From Selaginella moellendorffii (Eukaryota; Streptophyta; Lycopodiopsida; Selaginellales; Selaginellaceae), in assembly GCF_000143415.4 (NCBI RefSeq), contig NW_003314270.1:248001-312000 (forward strand): a stretch of 64,000 bases of DNA, in the 5' to 3' direction. Shown one piece after another: positions 11,147 to 21,734 of this stretch. Both the position numbers and the translations under genes were made by a program. The notes under the pieces were generated by a model that worked only from the letters and a program-made list of their open reading frames with translations, searched no databases and was not told where the DNA came from. Position 1 is the first letter of the stretch. Each line of letters starts with the position of its first letter.

Positions 11147-12140
11147 TTGTAAGTGGTATCAGTTATTTCTGATCCCTTTGTACAAAGCATTTCAATTGTT
11201 GCACATGCACAATTTCTGGAGGATCGGCAGGTTGAACGTTATGCCAAACCTCATAAACTTGCGGTCCAACTAGTCACAGGTGATCCTAGTGCATATGGAC
11301 TAAGAAATAAAATGGTTTCCTTGGTAAGGGCAAGCTTTCAAGGTTTGCTATTTGGATGAATCTATGAACATAAATAATATTTATTGAAATATATGTTATA
11401 AAATATTTTTTTAACAAAATATTTATTCTTAGTGAGAATAAGTCTAACAAATTTAAAACAGTATAACAACCTATTATATTTCGTAAAAGAGAGAGAAACA
11501 AAAATCAATGGCTATGGCTTTGCAAATTAAGACTTTCTTAGGGAATTTGTAAATAAACATTTTGACTAACCAAAACATATGCAAGTGAATCAATATATAA
11601 TAAAAAAACATCAATTAAAAGAGTGATGATGTTAATCTATGTGTATAGATAAAAGAGAATCCATTGGTATTCCACTCTAATTCTTGTAAAAGATTGCAGT
11701 GTGAGGTGACGTATAAATAAAAAATTAAACAAAAAAGAAAACAATGTAATAACACATTTATAATTTTGCAATTTTTCTTTCTCAAATAAATTCTTAAGAG
11801 GTCACAATTAAGCTTTTGTGGGACAGCATCCAAGTGACTCATAAAGATCTTTAGAAAGATTATGATGCTGTTACTGTTGAATATTGTTGGAAAAAAAATA
11901 AGAATTTCAAATATATAAAAAAGAAAATTAAATTTGCAATAACTCTTAGTAGTGTTATTACTTATTAATTTATTAATCTAATTGATCAATAAAATTTATA
12001 ATTTATAAAAACAATCTTAAAATAAACTAGAATATACTAGGAAGTGTTTAGGAAAATTTTTAAATTATAAATATAAGATTAATCTAAACAAATAACAACC
12101 ATTAGATGGTATAAATCCCAAAATATCTAAGAATATTTTA
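11147..12140. other. AT-rich stretch with a trihelix-family 3' fragment
   Basis: About 11270-11360 matches the region just after the trihelix copy at 2050-2135 (shared text such as CACAGGTGATCCTAGTGCAT and TTTGCTATTT). It carries a 68-residue open frame (11153-11359) that I do not consider a real gene. From 11400 to 12140 the sequence is strongly AT-rich and I see nothing coding. Confidence 0.4.
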
Positions 12141-12144
12141 AATA

Positions 12145-12790
12145 TTTTGCATTCCTGCACTCACAAGCAAGCTTCTCAATCTCCACAGCTGTTGCCGGAA
12201 GTGTCAGGCATTACATGAACAGGCTTGGTACCTGTTGAAAACAACATCGTTTTAAGTTGAGAAAGCTGGAAACAAAGCTTTCTATGTCGGTAGCTTGCTT
12301 TGCAGCATCTGACCACCCTTTCCAAAGACGGCATTCTCAGTTCAAATTTTCGGTTGGCCGAAACTCAAACCACGAATCAAAAGAGCAGGGCACGAACTCA
12401 CAAACTTGGAAAACTTCTTGGATTTTCCATAGCCAATTGACTTCACCTTCAAGCAGCAGCGAACCAATCCGTCCAACTCAACTCCTCTAGGATAGTGAAA
12501 TCTAGAAAGAGTGTAAGTTCGGGCAGGTTGCAGCCTGCTGCCGTTGGATACAAAACGAAACCTGCTTTAAAGCCTCAAAGAGCCTAGAAATGTTGACAGG
12601 CGGCGTGTGGATGCGGACCAGGCCTTTCACGCAGGGTGCTGCACAAAGCAGCCTCGATCACCTCGGGATCATCAGGAAACTCGCGCAAAAAGTTGAGCTC
12701 CAGTAGCTCCTCCACTGCTTGCACACTTGACCTAGCTCCAATGCTCGAGCAAGATCTGAACAACAGCTCAGGCCCTCATTCTCACCATGA
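12145..12790 (-). pseudogene. F-box/LRR plus dioxygenase fragment, copy 2
   Basis: In minus sense the right part (12780-12590) matches the F-box-like start of copy 1 (reading VIEAALCST, with a FPDDPEV variant). The middle (12490-12260) matches the section around a KIQEV motif. The left end (12250-12145) matches the start of the dioxygenase remnant at 21990-22095. Large parts are missing and no frame is continuous. The order is compressed relative to the copy at 19962-23100. Confidence 0.5.
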
Positions 12791-12879
12791 CAGGGTATTC
12801 ATAGCTTTTTAGCACTTAGTTTCTTCTTGACAAGGTTTTTCTGCACATCGAGGTCACAACGGAGCTCGAGCTCAAACTT

Positions 12880-13500
12880 CTCGTTTTCTTGGTTTTGATG
12901 CGGTGCTGCTGTGCCGGATGAGGTGCTCATCCAGATCATGTCGTGCATTTCTCAAGCAACACGCGCGTGCCTGGCACTCCATCCGCTTGTTTTGCAGGCC
13001 TCCGCCAGCTTCTTTCAGCACCAGCCGTATTGCAGCCCCAAAGGCTCTACGCGTTGAGCATCTCCGCCGTCAGCCCGCAGCAAGTTCGATGGCTTCTGTC
13101 CAAAATGTCGGCGTGCAAGGAGCAACGCTGTCTCCACGTCGAGCTCCTCTTTCTCACCCTCCGCGCAAGCCATTTGCCCCGTTTGGGCATTTGTTCCAAG
13201 CTCGACTGATTCTTATTCCTAGCTGCACCCTCATCAGCTAGCCTTCGGACTTCTGGACCCTTTTTTACAAGTCGATTCTTCGAACTTTGGGAGTTCAGAG
13301 GAGCTCAAGGCTTTGAACCGAGAAACTGTGCTCCAGATAATGGAGCTCGACACACAAAAACTCTCTTTTTCTCAAATTTTCCTTTATTTTTGCATGGTTC
13401 TCCAGGCCAGAGTGACACAGTCGTATTCTAAGCTTCACACGCGTATAAATCCACGTGCACACGCACTGTGAGAATTTATGTGTCACTTGATTGTATCGTC
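12880..13500. other. Unrecognised stretch with two overlapping open frames and a dispersed repeat
   Basis: Overlapping frames at 12903-13241 and 12943-13209 (plus) have balanced GC content but no motif I recognise. About 13265-13335 is the reverse complement of 23395-23445 (shared reading SVQSLELLNS), so the stretch belongs to the same duplicated block as the F-box/dioxygenase remnants. I cannot assign a function. Confidence 0.3.
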
Positions 13501-14006
13501 ATCTACATATCGACCGAACTTCTTCATGAACAATCAAATTCCTGGGAAAATTGAAGGAACAGATATAGCCTGTGACTTTCCTTCCAATCAGTGTGCTTGA
13601 TCAATCTCATTCGCTGCAACGCTTTCTAAGAACGTTCAAACACAAGGTAATTGAATCTAGAGAGTTAACTACATGGACACGAGTACAATCTAAACCACAG
13701 TGTATGTCCTCCTACGAACATTGTAAACAACGTTGAATGCATGTTGTGTCAAAGATGGTCTAGATTCTGGACTCCAGAACACGCACTAACACCGAGCATC
13801 GTGGGATGCAGCCGACATTGTACCTTGGACAGGGATTGGAATAAAACAGATGTAAAGCCAGAATCACATCTGCCGCCCATATTAACTTTGGGAGGGACTT
13901 TGGGCAAAGAGAACCTAAAGTGAAGGGCTCTAATGGAATACTGAGTTGGCCTCAAATAAAGAATTCAGCGAATAAAGCCTCAAGCGTGATCGCAAGTCAC
14001 GCCATC

Positions 14007-14014
14007 TATAAAAT
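14007..14014 (+). promoter_or_regulatory. Candidate TATA box of the ZNFX1-like gene
   Basis: TATAAAAT lies 106 bp before the predicted ATG at 14120 in an otherwise mixed-composition upstream region (13500-14119) without other recognised features. The position fits a transcription start near 14040. Confidence 0.45.
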
Positions 14015-14119
14015 AAATGCCAGTGAACCGTAATGAAAGCGGGCGGGAGGCCGTTTAGGAGATAAAACGCTGTGATCACAGTCTTGGAAGCCTTTGGAAG
14101 AACTGGAAGTCGAGAGGCC

Positions 14120-17100
14120 ATGGCAAGCGAAGGGAGAGGAAGTGATCGACATGCGGCAGCTGCTCTGCAAGAAACCATGGTAAGCAAGAAAAAACTCTCT
14201 CTCTAATCCATACCCTTCCTTTTTTTCTTTTCGCCTTGTGAATCCAGGAAGAACCTTGCAGTCGTGCTTTTCGTTTGAAGCTGTGTCACAACGAAAGCAT
14301 CAGATTAGTGATGGTTACGTTGCAGCTAAGCATGCAGGCTCTGGTGGAAGCCATCAAGAAAACTTTCAGCGAGCTGAAGAGCGCGAGCGGCATCGTCATC
14401 AGCTACGGCGACTCGGAAGGAGAAACAATCACAGTCGAGACGGACGAGGACCTGAATCTAGCACTCGGGGACATGTCTGCGAGCCAGGCCGTGCCAAGGT
14501 TTTCGGTGCGAGAGAAAGCAATGGCGACGGGTCTTGCTCCTGCAAAGCCTTCCAGTCAGGCAGGACCATGCAAGTTTTTCCAGAGTGGCTACTGCCGAAA
14601 TGGATCAAGATGCAAGTTTTCACACTCGAGCAACAACAGCAGCACGGGAAGTACCAGCATCGTGAGACCGGTGCTGCTGTCTGCGTGGTCGATTGAGAGG
14701 TGGCTCGAGAATCTGATAGGAAGATCCCCGGCAGACAACATCGAGGAGCTGAGCTCGCCACCGGGACTAGAGATGCTATGCAAGGTAGCTTCAAGCTTGC
14801 AGCTCACGCGCAAGGCGGCTGATATGCTCGCGAAGCTGCTGACCAGGGATGAAATGCGGTCTAGCATGCTCAGGCACGAGACAAACAAGATATATGGATC
14901 ACTGGCCGACTCGAGGTATGCGATGCAGCTCCAAGCTCACATGACCAATCAGATGCCACGCACGGACGAAGGTTTAAAGCCATACCTGTTGCTGATTGAA
15001 GAGCTGCAGCTGCGAACTTCCGATGGATGGAAGTATCTCCCCCTAGACGCCGCCGAGAAGCTGATCGCAGAGCTTCCGGAAACGCCCTTGAGGGACGAGC
15101 TAGGCGAAAGGTTGGGGGTACTGCTCGAGCACAGGAGAAAACTCCGGCTACAAATGGCCACATCAGATCCTGACGCAAGTTTACAGGCAAGTTCTGATGA
15201 AAAGAGATTGTTTTTCGAAAAACTTACGTTGAATGACGATGCAGGGACCGGTGTTCCGCAAGATACCGATAATTCCCAGCAAGGACGAGCTCCTCAGCGT
15301 CATCCCAACCGCAGTTCCGGTCAATAAAGTTGGGCTTCGTTACACCTCAGTTCTGGAGTACTTAGAGACGCACTTCCGGCTGCTGCGAGAGGACTTCATC
15401 AATCCACTCAGGCAAGGGATAAAGCAGTACATAAACAGGCAGGGAGGATACTTTGCGGAGGTGAGGATATATAGCAATGTGGAGCTGAAAGGAGTACGTT
15501 TCACACTAAACGGGATAGAAAACAAGGTGTCGTTCGTTGCAGAGAAAGTCAGGAACAAAACGAGGGAGATAAACTGGGAGCAGAGCAAACGGTTGATGTT
15601 TGGCTCCTTGCTGTGCATGTCAAGGGATAACTTTCAGACCATTACCTGGGCAACGGTGGCAGGAAGGAAAGAGTTGGCTCAGAATATGGTGGACCTTCGT
15701 CTTTTAGATGGAAGTGATCTCGACGCATCATTCAAATACGTCATGGTCGAGTCTGCAGCAGCATACTTCGAAGCTTATTCTCACGTTTTGAAAAGCTTGC
15801 AACGAGAGGACATGGAAAACATACCTTTCAAGTCGCATTTGATATCGTTAGTGAAGCATGTGAAGGAGCCAGCGTACTTGCCACAGAGAGCAGAGGGCGA
15901 TAGATACGACTTCAGCTCTGCTTTCCCTGGAGGCACGAAAGAATTCGGTCAGTTCAAGTTTCATATACTGCAAGATTGGCCTGAGTGGAACTCAACCCTG
16001 GACTCGAGCCAGGTCGCAGCATTGAAGCACGCTTTGACGAAAAACCTCGCACTGATTCAAGGACCACCCGGCACTGGAAAGACGTTCGTCGGGATGCTTA
16101 TCGTGAAGTTGCTGCTTGCAAATCTAAAGAGGGAGGCTACAAAGACAAGACACTTTAGCACTGCAGAAGATGTTCCCGACCTCTGTGGACCTGTTTTGAT
16201 TGTCTGCTACACGAACCATGCACTGGACCAGTTCCTGGAAGGAATTTTTCGTTCTGAGAAAAATGTGATCAGGATAGGAGGTCGAAGCAAAAACAAGCAG
16301 CTAGATGGCCGCAATCTGCAGAATCTTTTACAGCTAGCAAGGGAGAACCGGGATGTGCAGGGAGCTTACGTGAGAAAGGCAGTGGCTGCTAGAGACGACC
16401 GGAGGCGACTAGAGGCAGAAATACGCCGGTGTGTGGATGAGCTGAATCTTCCCTATGTGACAGAAACTCTTCTTCACGGTGTAGCGACAGAAGATCAGAT
16501 AACAAATTTATTCTACCTGGGACGCACGAGCGCATTAGCAGGAAAGAAGGTGGTAGAAGCCTGGCTGGAAGCTGAAAATCTCAGATACGTTGATGTTCCA
16601 GCTCGAAGAGTTGAGCAAGTAGCTAACAGGTATGCCGTTCTGGATGATGAAGTCGAAGCAGCGGACCTGCATGACCAAACGGTAAATGTTCCCCGCGAAG
16701 AAGGGAGACGTACCCAAGGCTTGGCTGCTCCAGGGGATGGTGGTTGGGTACACGTCCAGACTCGGCGTCGGAATCGTCCGGTTGAAGCAGTTGAGCAGCA
16801 GCAGGATCCAGTTGTGAACAATGCACACCGTGACGAGGTTCCACTTGAGCTCCTGGTAGATTATCCTGACGTTTGGAGCCTTCCTCTGAGGGAACGAAAG
16901 AGGCTGCACGAGTATTGGCTTGATGAGATACATGCCAACGCTCAGAAAGAACTTACCAGGTTCAAACAGGAGTATGAGGCCGCTTGCATTGAGTGCAAGG
17001 CAGCAGATAGTGAGATCCAGTTGAGTTTGCTGAGGAGGGCGAAAGTCATCGGAATGACCACGACCGCCGCTGCTCGTTTGCATGACATTCTCGTAGCGCT

Positions 17101-19895
17101 CAAACCTGAGATTGTGGTCGTGGAAGAAGCAGCAGAGGTACTGGAGAGCCACATCCTTGCTTGCATAAGCCCGTATACCAAACATCTGATCCTCATCGGC
17201 GACCACTTGCAGCTGCGGCCATCGGTCGCCACCTTCAGGCTGGCTCAGAGGCATAAGTTGGACGTTTCCATGTTTGAGAGGCTGGTACAGAGCGGAGTCG
17301 AGCACACCATGCTGAAGACGCAGAGGAGGATGAAGCCTTGCATTGCGAAGCTGATCTCGTCCATCTATCCACAGCTGAGGAACCACCCTTCTGTACTCGA
17401 GTATGAGGACGTGAAGGGAGTCAAGTCGAGTTTGTTCTTCCTTGATCACAATGCACCTGAAGAAGCCGGTCACGAAGCTGGAAGTAAAGTCAATCTTGCG
17501 GAGGCCAAGCTTGTTGTGGAGCTCTGCAGCTATCTCCTCAAACAAGAAGCATACGCCCCAGGAGATATGACGATACTGACCATGTACAAGGGACAGGTCC
17601 AGGAGATAAGCAGGAGGCTGAAAGACCGCTTTCAGTGTCGCCGGGTAACGGGAAGACCGCTTGGACCTGAAGCCGAAAACTCAGAAGCCACGGATAGTTG
17701 GATGCCGAGAGTGTCCAGTGTGGATGATTTTCAGGGAGAAGAAAACGATATCATTCTGTTGTCGCTGGTCCGGAGCAACCTGGTACCTGGTAAGGAAGAC
17801 GAAGGCACCATTGGTTTCCTCAAAACTGGCAACCGCGTCTGCGTGGCGCTCTCCAGAGCTCGCAAGGGACTGTATATCTTTGGGAATGCACAGCTGCTGG
17901 CGCTCAAAAGTCCTCTCTGGAAAGGCATACTTCACGGTCTCCACCAAGACGGACTTATGGGCTCCAAGCTCGTCCTCTGCTGCCAGAACCATCCAGGTGT
18001 GGAAACGAGCGTGCAGCATGCCGAGGATTTTCTCCAGGTTGGCGATGGTGGCTGCAGCAGACCCTGTGAATATCAGCTGGAGTGTGGCCATGCCTGCCCG
18101 AGAAGGTGTCACCCGGAATCTCACGACACTTTTATATGTCCGAAGATGTGCCTCAAGCCATATGACGGATGCACCCATCGTTGCGTGAAGTCTTGCCACG
18201 GGAGGGAAGACCCGGCCTGTCCGCCATGCAAAGAACCGGTGCTGAAGACGTTTCCAACCTGCGGACACGAACAATCAGTGCCGTGTTCGACTGATCCTGC
18301 GAAACTTACTTGCCGGAGTCCATGCAAGAAGTTACTCTCATGCGGCCATGCCTGTCCGGAGCCTTGCGGATTGCCGTGTGCAAAGTTGTGCAGGCAAGTT
18401 GTCCGCAAAGAACTGCCCTGCGGCCATGCGACGAAGATGATGTGTCCTCAAGATCCATGGACGTTTTCCTGCCTTGAGCCGTGCAGAGATATCCTTCCAG
18501 ACTGCGAACACAGATGTGGAGGAACATGTGGTAAGTGCAAGCAAGGAACGGAACACATACCATGCCAGCGGCCGTGCAAAAGAGATCTCTTTTGCGGACA
18601 CCAATGCAAAGCGAGGTGCTCCGCTTCATGTCCACCTTGCTCGGAGCCTTGCCAGAAACGCTGCTTGCACAGCAGATGCGCCGCCATCTGTGGAGCACCA
18701 TGCAAGCAGTGCCTCGAGCCTTGTTCCTGGAACTGCCGGCACTTCAGCTGCACGCTTCTCTGCTGCGAGATCTGCCAGAGACCACGCTGTGACAGGCCAT
18801 GCACGAAGCGGCTCGTCTGCGGTCATCCCTGCATCGGCCTGTGTGGAGAGCCTTGCCCAAGTGCCTGCCGCGTTTGCCAACCTGGTACTTTTGATGCAAT
18901 CACACAGCTGACGTTGGAGGAAAGCGAGAGTTCCGACAGATTCGTCGAGCTTCTGGACTGCGGGCACATCTTCGAAGTAACTGGACTGGATCAATGGATG
19001 GATATGGATGACAGTGCGGAAACTTGCTCCAAAGCAATCGTCCTTAAGTTCTGGTAAGTTGACCACCTTGATTCGATGTTAATCTATTCTTTTGTTTCTT
19101 TGCAGCCCCGCATGCAAGACGCCTGTTCGGAAGTCTTTCCGCTATGCGAACGTAGTGAAGAAAAAACTGCATCAGATAGAGCTCGTCAAGATGAAAGTTT
19201 ATGGACATGAGCAGACAAGAGCAGGAATGGGCATGCTAAGCAGGAAAGAATACAGGCAGGCATTCCAAATTTTCACGGAAGTCATCAAAAACCAGCCCGG
19301 GAACTTCGAAGCACACCTTGGAATGGCTCAAGCTCTACGCGGCTTGAAAGAATTCGGGTACGCAGTTACTCACCTCCGATTTATAGCCGAGAGAAGCAGC
19401 CTTGCCGCCGATATCCGAAGTTTGCCAGTACCACGACTCAAGAGGCCATACACTCCGGTCCCCAGCAGCTTAAACTTGAGCTTTGTGGCAGTTCCAAGCC
19501 GATCTCTCACGATCCAAGCGCTCATCCAGTGGGGATCGGCACTGACAAGCCTGACAGAATTCTCCGACGCTGTGAGACTCTGTGAGATCGTTCTCAAGCA
19601 CGACAGCACCAACGGTAGCGGCAAACGCTTGAAAGAAATGGCGGAGAAACGACTAACTCACCAGGTAGTGGAAGCCGTGAGCGCCGAGTTCTCAGCCAGG
19701 GGGCACTGGTACCAGTGTCCAAACGGTCATGTCTATGTTGTGGGAGAATGCGGCGGCCCAATGCAGACATCGCACTGCCCTGACTGTGGATCGATCATCG
19801 GCGGCGAGCATCATCAATCAGCTGCTGGGAACACGCACTCGACGATCGATGGGAGCGACCACGCGCTCTACAGCGATCATACCGAGCCCTACTAG
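14120..19895 (+). CDS. ZNFX1: ZNFX1-like SF1 helicase with PB1, CCCH, NFX1 and RZ zinc fingers
   Basis: Four exons are predicted: 14120-14179, 14248-15186, 15245-19053 and 19106-19895. The introns are 68, 58 (GC-AG, AG|GCAAGT) and 52 nt, and the spliced product has 1865 residues. Domain order: PB1 (about 28-95, lysine in FRLKL and an OPCA-type acidic loop YGDSEGETITVETDEDL); one CCCH finger (128-146, C-x7-C-x5-C-x3-H); the ZNFX1 N-terminal region (FRKIPIIPSKDELLS, FRLLREDFINPLR); and an SF1/UPF1-like helicase with Walker A GPPGTGKT at about 606-613, EEAAEVLE near 960, GDHLQLRPS near 984, DDFQGEENDIILLS near 1160 and ALSRARKG near 1200. NFX1-type Cys-rich repeats follow (about 1252-1546), then a TPR-like helix section (about 1640-1692) and an RZ finger (1803-1845, HWYQCPNGHVYVVGECGG). 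In animals and fungi this family acts in RNA surveillance, small-RNA inheritance or antiviral sensing. The role in plants is inference. The PB1/CCCH front end is not part of animal ZNFX1 as I know it. Start choice: only ATG giving an in-frame first exon. Confidence 0.88.
15187..15244 (+). other. GC-AG intron of the ZNFX1-like gene
   Basis: The two long open frames overlap here but differ by one base in phase. CAG|GCAAGT at 15187 is the known consensus of GC-type donors, and GATGCAG ends at 15244. Removing the 58 nt joins Leu-Gln to Gly-Pro-Val-Phe-Arg-Lys in frame, and no GT donor nearby does so. Confidence 0.75.
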
Positions 19896-19961
19896 GGTTT
19901 AAGGTTCAGGTGTTTGAAATAGGTTGACTCTAATATCCGTTATATGCCGATAGTTTCAGCG

Positions 19962-20040
19962 CGAGTTTCCTGACGATCCCAAGGTAATCGAGGATGCTTT
20001 ATGCAGCCCTGCATGAAAGGCCAAACACACCCATTTCTAG
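19962..20040 (+). pseudogene. F-box-like fragment, copy 3, left piece
   Basis: The reading EFPDDPKVIEDALCSP matches FPDVPEVIEAALCST of copy 1. It is directly followed by a stop. The rest of the copy resumes at about 21020, so the fold-back element between them probably split it. Confidence 0.5.
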
Positions 20041-20104
20041 GCTCTCATTTCTCTCTTGATTTCCTGTAAATCAATTGTGAGTGTAAAACTGAGGGAATAA
20101 AATT

Positions 20105-21013
20105 GAGGGAATATTCCATCTTTCGCAAAGGGAGGTTAAAAGTATTAGCTCAGTTATTACCTTTGGACTGATGCTCAAGTAGGGGCTCATGCATTAGGTA
20201 GCCAAGTTCCAATCCAAGTCCAGCCAGGGCGGGTGAAAGTTGCGTGTGTGTGTTCTCACCGTGCGTAGGCTTCACTCAGCTGTTGAGGGCTTTGGCTTGC
20301 CTTGGCACTTGAAGCATGACCCTTGCAGCTGTGGCATCTTAGTTGATGTTGGCTGTGCATTGCCTTTGCTCCATCTCTGGGTGCAAGGACCTGTGTGCCT
20401 TGCATCCTCAGACGGTAGTTACCTGGTTGATCCTGCCAGCAGTCATATGCTTGTCTCAAAGATTAAGCCATGCATGTGTAAGTATAAACTGCTTTGTACT
20501 GTGAAACTACGAATGGCTCATTAAATCAGTAATAAAGAAACAAGAATTAAAATGCCTGTCATTAAGATCACAAAGAGGGGGTGTGCCCAAGCTATGGTGG
20601 TGCTGACATTAACGAGAAGAAAAAAACTAGCATAAGAACCAGAACCTTTGGCAGCCTTGCTGCAGTATTGTAAAATTAAGTTTCAGTAGTTTCTGGTGAA
20701 TGTCACATTCACCAGTCTTCACTAATGCATTGCCCAGAATCTTAAGGATGATTAGTGAAGACTAGCACACCCACCAAAAATTACTGGAGCTCAATATTTG
20801 TAGCAAAGCTGCCAAAGGTTTTGATTCTTGCATTGGTCTTTTGCTTCTTGTCAACGGCACAACCTTTTGTTAATATGCCTCAGCACTACCATAACTCAGC
20901 CCTCTTGGTAATCTTAACGATAGTACAATCCCCTAGAGCTTCTTTACTTCTAACTTCCCCCTGTTCTAACAGTGACTTACTGCTGACGTGGCGAAAGATG
21001 GAATATTTCCCTG
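20105..21013. repeat. Fold-back (inverted-repeat) element containing rDNA
   Basis: GGGAATATTCCATCTTTCGC at about 20109 is mirrored by GCGAAAGATGGAATATTTCCC at about 20991, giving terminal inverted repeats. Inside, 20535-20725 and 20750-20935 are imperfect inverted arms. Examples are AACCTTTGGCAGC at 20643 against GCTGCCAAAGGTT at 20808, AGTCTTCACTAAT against ATTAGTGAAGACT, and a perfect small hairpin CTGGTGAATGT/ACATTCACCAG. The element sits in a broken F-box copy. A rDNA piece (about 20190-20530) interrupts the left arm. A MITE-like transposon and a hairpin-RNA locus are both possible. Confidence 0.55.
20420..20530 (+). rRNA. 18S rRNA gene fragment (first ~110 nt), non-functional
   Basis: The stretch begins TACCTGGTTGATCCTGCCAG and continues through CATATGCTTGTCTCAAAGAT and GGCTCATTAAATCAGT, the universally conserved 5' end of eukaryotic 18S rRNA. 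A few substitutions are visible, for example GTGTAAG for the usual GTCTAAG and AACTACG for AACTGCG. It stops abruptly at 20530. The preceding about 230 bp may be 5' external transcribed spacer, but I cannot verify this. Confidence 0.9.
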
Positions 21014-21019
21014 GTTCTA

Positions 21020-21725
21020 TATCGAGCTGGACGGATTTAGTTCGCTGCTGCTTGCAGTGAAGTAAGTTGGCTATATGGAAAAGCCAAGAAGTTGTCCAAA
21101 TTTGTGAGTTCGTGCCCTGCTCTAGAGATGCTTGTGCTCTACTGGGCAGCCGAGATCGCGCTCCAAGTTCACTAGGCCAGTCTCAAGTTCCTCAAGTGTC
21201 TTGGAACTACACATTATGACGGAAGCCTCAAACTGAATGCTCCCAACCTTGAAGTCCTGGATGTGGGTGTTAGTTGGTGCAGTAATAGAGAACCATAGTT
21301 TGAGGCTAAGCTCATCTGTTAAAGAAGAAAAGAGCTTAATACATTGACAATGTTGCATGAATACATGATAGACGGGAATATCTTTGATGTGTGAAGGGTT
21401 GACATCTCTCTTTGACAGAGAGATGTCGCACGCCAGCCATGAGCCGCCAGTGATAGGCAGTAGGCTTTTTACTTGTGGCAGAATATACCAAATTCTCAAA
21501 CAATTTCTCTGACAATGCCGTCTTTGGAAAAGGTGGTCGGAGACTGTCATGCTGCAAACCAAGCTACCAACATAGAAAGCTTTGTTTCCACCTTTCTTAA
21601 CTCGTCTCCCAAGTTAGAGCTCCGAACTTATCTTCCAAGTACAGGAAGGATGTGCCGTCTGATCCACGAGTAAGAATAGCACGTTCCGAAGCTGATAAAC
21701 AGCTTGTACAAGCAATCAAGTTTGT
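21020..21725 (+). pseudogene. F-box/LRR-like remnant, copy 3, right piece
   Basis: In plus sense it reads, across frames, a LNAPNLEVLDVGVS leucine-rich block (about 21230-21275), a DGNIFDV section (about 21370) and NIPNSQTISLTMPSLEKVV (from 21482). These match copy 1 (LNAPNLEVLDVDVS; IPNSQTSSLRMPSLERVA) in the opposite orientation. Stops and frame changes are frequent. It continues without a clear break into the dioxygenase remnant. Confidence 0.55.
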
Positions 21726-21734
21726 TCCACCGTT

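Noticed and set aside
16535-17545. 336-codon minus-strand frame inside the ZNFX1-like gene
   Set aside because: It overlaps the helicase core with clear conserved motifs on the plus strand, and the antisense product has no recognisable domain.
21122-21562. 146-codon minus-strand frame as a gene
   Set aside because: It is the antisense of the F-box/LRR remnant; the sense reading on the plus strand matches copy 1.
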